Assembly: GCA_950097015.1 (NCBI GenBank)
Contig: CATNEN010000034.1
Coordinates: forward strand, 5,536,501 to 5,600,500
Direction: 5' to 3'
DNA from: Macrostomum hystrix
Lineage: Eukaryota > Platyhelminthes > Macrostomidae
Length of the DNA: 64,000 nucleotides
In this document: one piece after another, positions 57,201 through 64,000 of the stretch
How the letters are laid out: the number at the start of each line of letters is the position of its first letter
How positions within the stretch are numbered: the stretch's first letter is position 1
The notes under the pieces: model-generated
Told to the model about the DNA's origin: nothing
What the model saw: the letters and a program-made list of their open reading frames with translations, nothing else
The model's database searches: none
Program-made: the position numbers and the translations under genes

Positions 57201-60200
57201 CCGAGTACAACTTGGTGGTCTGCGACGCTACGCTGCAGACTGAGGGCGAGTTGATTCAAGCATTTGCAGTCTTCAAAACAGCCACAAGCGAAACTGCTTC
57301 AGTATGGGAGTGTGAGAGCACAGATATGACAGCCCAAACAATCACCGAAGCACTCGACTCAGTAGTCAAAGTCGGAGCACTTGTTCTGGATGCATCGACA
57401 CTGACTGACACAGTCGAAGTCCAAACAGCCGACAAGGAGACAGTCTATACATTGTCAATGAGCGACGCTACTCATCAGACAGAAAGTGAGATGAATCATG
57501 CATCGATTGTCATCAGGCCAGACGTCGCTGAGGTTGCATCGTTGTGTGCCTGTGAAAGCTCCGACACCACAACCCAAACAATCACCGAAGCACGCGACTC
57601 AGTAGTCAAAGTCGGAGCACTTGTTCTGGATGCATCGACACTGACTGACACAGTCGAAGTCCAAACAGTCGACAAGGAGACAGTCTATACATTGTCAATG
57701 GTTGATAGTGCAGGACAAACCGAAGTCGAGTGCCTAGAGATGGCGACAAGAGTTGAACCACAAATGGCTGCGAGCGCTTCAATGTGGGACGCCGAATCAA
57801 ACGACATGTCAACACAGACTCTGTACGAATGCACCGAAACCCTAGTGACAATCGGATCCACTGTTGAGGATAAAGCAACCGAGATATCATTGCACGTCAG
57901 CTGTCAGGAGCAACAGACGGACTCGATTGTTGTTGATACGGCTGAGAAGCAGACCGAGTACAACTTGGTGGTCTGCGACGCTACGCTGCAGACTGAGGGC
58001 GAGTTGATCCAAGCATTTGCAGTCTTCAAAACAGCCACAAGCGAAACTGCTTCAGTATGGGAGTGTGAGAGCACAGATATGACAGCCCAAACAATCACCG
58101 AAGCACTCGACTCAGTAGTCAAAGTCGGAGCACTTGTTCTGGATGCATCGACACTGACTGACACAGTCGAAGTCCAAACAGCCGACAAGGAGACAGTCTA
58201 TACATTGTCAATGAGCGACGCTACTCATCAGACAGAAAGTGAGATGAATCATGCATCGATTGTCATCAGGCCAGACGTCGCTGAGGTTGCATCGTTGTGT
58301 GCCTGTGAAAGCTCCGACACCACAACCCAAACAATCACCGAAGCACGCGACTCAGTAGTCAAAGTCGGAGCACTTGTTCTGGATGCATCGACACTGACTG
58401 ACACAGTCGAAGTCCAAACAGCCGACAAGGAGACAGTCTATACATTGTCAATGGTTGATAGTGCAGGACAAACCGAAGTCGAGTGCCTAGAGATGGCGAC
58501 AAGAGTTGAACCACAAATGGCTGCGAGCGCTTCAATGTGGGACGCCGAATCAAACGACATGTCAACACAGACTCTGTACGAATGCACCGAAACCCTAGTG
58601 ACAATCGGATCCACTGTTGAGGATAAAGCAACCGAGATATCATTGCACGTCAGCTGTCAGGAGCAACAGACGGACTCGATTGTTGTTGATACGGCTGAGA
58701 AGCAGACCGAGTACAACTTGGTGGTCTGCGACGTTACGCTGCAGACTGAGGGCGAATTGATTCAAGCATTTGCAGTCTTCAAAACAGCCACAAGCGAAAC
58801 TGCTTCAGTATGGGAGTGTGAGAGCACAGATATGACAGCCCAAACAATCACCGAAGCACTCGACTCAGTAGTCAAAGTCGGAGCACTTGTTCTGGATGCA
58901 TCGACACTGACTGACACAGTCGAAGTCCAAACAGCCGACAAGGAGACAGTCTATACATTGTCAATGAGCGACGCTACTCATCAGACAGAAAGTGAGATGA
59001 ATCATGCATCGATTGTCATCAGGCCAGACGTCGCTGAGGTTGCATCGTTGTGTGCCTGTGAAAGCTCCGACACCACAACCCAAACAATCACCGAAGCACG
59101 CGACTCAGTAGTCAAAGTCGGAGCACTTGTTCTGGATGCATCGACACTGACTGACACAGTCGAAGTCCAAACAGCCGACAAGGAGACAGTCTATACATTG
59201 TCAATGAGCGACGCTACTCATCAGACAGAAAGTGAGATGAATCATGCATCGATTGTCATCAGGCCAGACATCGCTGAGGTTGCATCGTTGTGTGCCTGTG
59301 AAAGCTGCGACACCACAACCCAAACAATCACCGAAGCACGCGACTCAGTAGTCAAAGTCGGAGCACTTGTTCTGGATGCATCGACACTGACTGACACAGT
59401 CGAAGTCCAAACAGCCGACAAGGAGACAGTCTATACATTGTCAATGAGCGACGCTACTCATCAGACAGAAAGTGAGATGAATCATGCATCGATTGTCATC
59501 AGGCCAGACGTCGCTGAGGTTGCATCGTTGTGTGCCTGTGAAAGCTGCGACACCACAACCCAAACAATCACCGAAGCACGCGACTCAGTAGTCAAAGTCG
59601 GAGCACTTGTTCTGGATGCATCGACACTGACTGACACAGTCGAAGTCCAAACAGCCGACAAGGAGACAGTCTATACATTGTCAATGGTTGATAGTGCAGG
59701 ACAAACCGAAGTCGAGTGCCTAGAGATGGCGACAAGAGTTGAACCACAAATGGCTGCGAGCGCTTCAATGTGGGACGCCGAATCAAACGACATGTCAACA
59801 CAGACTCTGTACGAATGCACCGAAACCCTAGTGACAATCGGATCCACTGTTGAGGATAAAGCAACCGAGATATCATTGCACGTCAGCTGTCAGGAGCAAC
59901 AGACGGACTCGATTGTTGTTGATACGGCTGAGAAGCAGACCGAGTACAACTTGGTGGTCTGCGACGCTACGCTGCAGACTGAGGGCGAGTTGATTCAAGC
60001 ATTTGCAGTCTTCAAAACAGCCACAAGCGAAACTGCTTCAGTATGGGAGTGTGAGAGCACAGATATGACAGCCCAAACAATCACCGAAGCACGCGACTCA
60101 GTAGTCAAAGTTGGAGCACTTGTTCTGGATGCATCGACACTGACTGACACAGTCGAAGTCCAAACAGCCGACAAGGAGACAGTCTATACATTGTCAATGA

Positions 60201-63200
60201 GCGACGCTACTCATCAGACAGAAAGTGAGATGAATCATGCATCGATTGTCATCAGGCCAGACGTCGCTGAGGTTGCATCGTTGTGTGCCTGTGAAAGCTC
60301 CGACACCACAACCCAAACAATCACCGAAGCACGCGACTCAGTAGTCAAAGTCGGAGCACTTGTTCTGGATGCATCGACACTGACTGACACAGTCGAAGTC
60401 CAAACAGCCGACAAGGAGACAGTCTATACATTGTCAATGGTTGATAGTGCAGGACAAACCGAAGTCGAGTGCCTAGAGATGGCGACAAGAGTTGAACCAC
60501 AAATGGCTGCGAGCGCTTCAATGTGGGACGCCGAATCAAACGACATGTCAACACAGACTCTGTACGAATGCACCGAAACCCTAGTGACAATCGGATCCAC
60601 TGTTGAGGATAAAGCAACCGAGATATCATTGCACGTCAGCTGTCAGGAGCAACAGACGGACTCGATTGTTGTTGATACGGCTGAGAAGCAGACCGAGTAC
60701 AACTTGGTGGTCTGCGACGCTACGCTGCAGACTGAGGGCGAGTTGATTCAAGCATTTGCAGTCTTCAAAACAGCCACAAGCGAAACTGCTTCAGTATGGG
60801 AGTGTGAGAGCACAGATATGACAACCCAAACAATCACCGAAGCACGCGACTCAGTAGTCAAAGTCGGAGCACTTGTTCTGGATGCATCGACACTGACTGA
60901 CACAGTCGAAGTCCAAACAGCCGACATGGAGACAGTCTATACATTGTCAATGAGCGACTGCTACTCATCAGACAGAAAGTGAGATGAATCATGCATCGAT
61001 TGTCATCAGGCCAGACGTCGCTGAGGTTGCATCGTTGTGTGCCTGTGAAAGCTGCGACACCACAACCCAAACAATCACCGAAGCACGCGACTCAGTAGTC
61101 AAAGTCGGAGCACTTGTTCTGGATGCATCGACACTGACTGACACAGTCGAAGTCCAAACAGCCGACAAGGAGACAGTCTATACATTGTCAATGGTTGATA
61201 GTGCAGGACAAACCGAAGTCGAGTGCCTAGAGATGGCGACAAGAGTTGAACCACAAATGGCTGCGAGCGCTTCAATGTGGGACGCCGAATCAAACGACAT
61301 GTCAACACAGACTCTGTACGAATGCACCGAAACCCTAGTGACAATCGGATCCACTGTTGAGGATAAAGCAACCGAGATATCATTGCACGTCAGCTGTCAG
61401 GAGCAACAGACGGACTCGATTGTTGTTGATACGGCTGAGAAGCAGACCGAGTACAACTTGGTGGTCTGCGACGCTACGCTGCAGACTGAGGGCGAGTTGA
61501 TTCAAGCATTTGCAGTCTTCAAAACAGCCACAAGCGAAACTGCTTCAGTATGGGAGTGTGAGAGCACAGATATGACAACCCAAACAATCACCGAAGCACG
61601 CGAGTCAGTAGTCAAAGTTGGAGCACTTGTTCTGGATGCATCGACACTGACTGACACAGTCGAAGTCCAAACAGCCGACAAGGAGACAGTCTATACATTG
61701 TCAATGAGCGACGCTACTCATCAGACAGAAAGTGAGATGAATCATGCATCGATTGTCATCAGGCCAGACGTCGCTGAGGTTGCATCGTTGTGTGCCTGTG
61801 AAAGCTCCGACACCACAACCCAAACAATCACCGAAGCACGCGACTCAGTAGTCAAAGTCGGAGCACTTGTTCTGGATGCATCGACACTGACTGACACAGT
61901 CGAAGTCCAAACAGCCGACAAGGAGACAGTCTATACATTGTCAATGAGCGACGCTACTCATCAGACAGAAAGTGAGATGAATCATGCATCGATTGTCATC
62001 AGGCCAGACGTCGCTGAGGTTGCATCGTTGTGTGCCTGTGAAAGCTGCGACACCACAACCCAAACAATCACCGAAGCACGCGACTCAGTAGTCAAAGTCG
62101 GAGCACTTGTTCTGGATGCATCGACACTGACTGACACAGTCGAAGTCCAAACAGCCGACAAGGAGACAGTCTATACATTGTCAATGGTTGATAGTGCAGG
62201 ACAAACCGAAGTCGAGTGCCTAGAGATGGCGACAAGAGTTGAACCACAAATGGCTGCGAGCGCTTCAATGTGGGACGCCGAATCAAACGACATGTCAACA
62301 CAGACTCTGTACGAATGCACCGAAACCCTAGTGACAATCGGATCCACTGTTGAGGATAAAGCAACCGAGATATCATTGCACGTCAGCTGTCAGGAGCAAC
62401 AGACGGACTCGATTGTTGTTGATACGGCTGAGAAGCAGACCGAGTACAACTTGGTGGTCTGCGACGCTACGCTGCAGACTGAGGGCGAGTTGATTCAAGC
62501 ATTTGCAGTCTTCAAAACAGCCACAAGCGAAACTGCTTCAGTATGGGAGTGTGAGAGCACAGATATGACAGCCCAAACAATCACCGAAGCACTCGACTCA
62601 GTAGTCAAAGTCGGAGCACTTGTTCTGGATGCATCGACACTGACTGACACAGTCGAAGTCCAAACAGCCGACATGGAGACAGTCTATACATTGTCAATGA
62701 GCGACGCTACTCATCAGACAGAAAGTGAGATGAATCATGCATCGATTGTCATCAGGCCAGACGTCGCTGAGGTTGCATCGTTGTGTGCCTGTGAAAGCTC
62801 CGACACCACAACCCAAACAATCACCGAAGCACGCGACTCAGTAGTCAAAGTCGGAGCACTTGTTCTGGATGCCTCGACACTGACTGACACAGTCGAAGTC
62901 CAAACAGCCGACAAGGAGACAGTCTATACATTGTCAATGGTTGATAGTGCAGGACAAACCGAAGTCGAGTGCCTAGAGATGGCGACAAGAGTTGAACCAC
63001 AAATGGCTGCGAGCGCTTCAAAGTGGGACGCCGAATCAAACGACATGTCAACACAGACTCTGTACGAATGCACCGAAACCCTAGTGACAATCGGATCCAC
63101 TGTTGAGGATAAAGCAACCGAGATATCATTGCACGTCAGCTGTCAGGAGCAACAGACGGACTCGATTGTTGTTGATACGGCTGAGAAGCAGACCGAGTAC

Positions 63201-64000
63201 AACTTGGTGGTCTGCGACGCTACGCTGCAGACTGAGGGCGAGTTGATTCAAGCATTTGCAGTCTTCAAAACAGCCACAAGCGAAACTGCTTCAGTATGGG
63301 AGTGTGAGAGCACAGATATGACAGCCCAAACAATCACCGAAGCACTCGACTCAGTAGTCAAAGTTGGAGCACTTGTTCTGGATGCATCGACACTGACTGA
63401 CACAGTCGAAGTCCAAACAGCCGACAAGGAGACAGTCTATACATTGTCAATGAGCGACGCTACTCATCAGACAGAAAGTGAGATGAATCATGCATCGATT
63501 GTCATCAGGCCAGACGTCGCTGAGGTTGCATCGTTGTGTGCCTGTGAAAGCTCCGACACCACAACCCAAACAATCACCGAAGCACACGACTCAGTAGTCA
63601 AAGTCGGAGCACTTGTTCTGGATGCATCGACACTGACTGACACAGTCGAAGTCCAAACAGCCGACAAGGAGACAGTCTATACATTGTCAATGAGCGACGC
63701 TACTCATCAGACAGAAAGTGAGATGAATCATGCATCGATTGTCATCAGGCCAGACGTCGCTGAGGTTGCATCGTTGTGTGCCTGTGAAAGCTCCGACACC
63801 ACAACCCAAACAATCACCGAAGCACACGACTCAGTAGTCAAAGTCGGAGCACTTGTTCTGGATGCATCGACACTGACTGACACAGTCGAAGTCCAAACAG
63901 CCGACAAGGAGACAGTCTATACATTGTCAATGAGCGACGCTACTCATCAGACAGAAAGTGAGATGAATCATGCATCGATTGTCATCAGGCCAGACGTCGC
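54217..64000 (+). CDS. Plakin-family protein, giant exon 10 with tandem QT-rich modules (runs off window)
   Basis: Starts at acceptor TTTTACAG and reads EQKLAHGQDELRRLQNSLNA in frame with exon 9. Residues up to about 56575 are diverged, Ser/Thr/Glu-rich sequence with recurrent TQTE/SQTD/VQT motifs. From 56576 onward there are near-identical modules: a (80 aa, ...SDATHQTE...), b (80 aa, ...VDSAGQTE...) and c (91 aa, STQTLYE... to ...ECESTD). Modules b and c always travel together (513 bp) and a is 240 bp. The array continues past 64000. One extra T at about 60959 shifts the frame, creating a stop at 60980-60982; after it the frame is open to the window end. No plectin/plakin-repeat, EF-hand or GAS2 domain is visible here. 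I do not know its function; an extended scaffold is likely. Confidence 0.75.
56576..64000 (+). repeat. Coding tandem repeat array, 240-bp and 513-bp units (753-bp higher-order)
   Basis: Unit starts (ccaaacaatcaccgaagcac) are at 56581, 56821, 57334, 57574, 58087, 58327, 58840, 59080, 59320, 59560, 60073, 60313, 60826, 61067, 61580, 61820, 62060, 62573, 62813, 63326, 63566 and 63806. Spacings are 240 or 513 bp, except 241 after 60826. The order is a, bc, a, bc, a, bc, a, a, a, bc, a, bc, a, bc, a, a, bc, a, bc, a, a, a. Copies differ by only a few bases, for example gct/gtt, aag/atg, ctc/cgc and tcc/tgc. Confidence 0.97.

Noticed and set aside
56853-63129. Eight identical 94-codon antisense frames
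   Set aside because: They are shadows of the b-c module on the minus strand, repeated at each copy.

Overview
The window is metazoan nuclear DNA. It has spliced genes with short introns and 5' TATA boxes, tRNA-derived SINEs with target-site duplications, a Merlin-type DNA transposon copy, a decayed LINE and long minisatellites. The proteins are animal families: an IGF2BP/Imp-like KH protein, an LKB1/STK11-like kinase, an MCTP-like C2/transmembrane protein, a class A peptide-type GPCR and a plakin. The mixture of GC-rich coding islands, AT-rich intergenic DNA and a high repeat load would suit a lophotrochozoan, possibly a free-living flatworm such as Macrostomum. That species guess is inference only.

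Layout. 1-1268: last coding exon of a KH-domain RNA-binding protein (+), followed directly by a 24-bp minisatellite (1320-2185). 2.2-9.3 kb: AT-rich DNA with no recognisable gene apart from a 606-bp Merlin element. 9.4-11.4 kb: LKB1-like kinase (+), two exons split by a GC-AG intron that holds a SINE. 13.2-15.6 kb: 32-bp minisatellite and a LINE remnant. 16.2-22.5 kb: two paralogous, intronless, TATA-driven genes for secreted proteins of unknown family (+). 24-32.5 kb: SINE, 30-bp minisatellite, a candidate secreted peptide exon (-), and two arrays of one 20-bp minisatellite. 33-35 kb: SINE, then the last two visible exons of an MCTP-like gene (-). 38-43.7 kb: a second SINE family, a GPCR (-), and a SINE directly upstream of the GPCR start. 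48.7-64 kb: a plakin gene (+) with nine ordinary exons and then a giant exon that runs off the window.

The most striking object is that giant exon (54217 to beyond 64000). After a diverged N-terminal part it carries 7.4 kb of near-identical tandem modules, arranged as 240-bp and 513-bp units and rich in QT[DE]/TQT motifs. I do not recognise it as a canonical plakin repeat. One extra base at about 60959 breaks the frame, yet the following 3 kb stays fully open in the shifted frame, so this is either a sequence error or a very recent lesion.

I reconstructed splice structures from reading-frame phase and homology to remembered family features. No alignment or RNA evidence was available.
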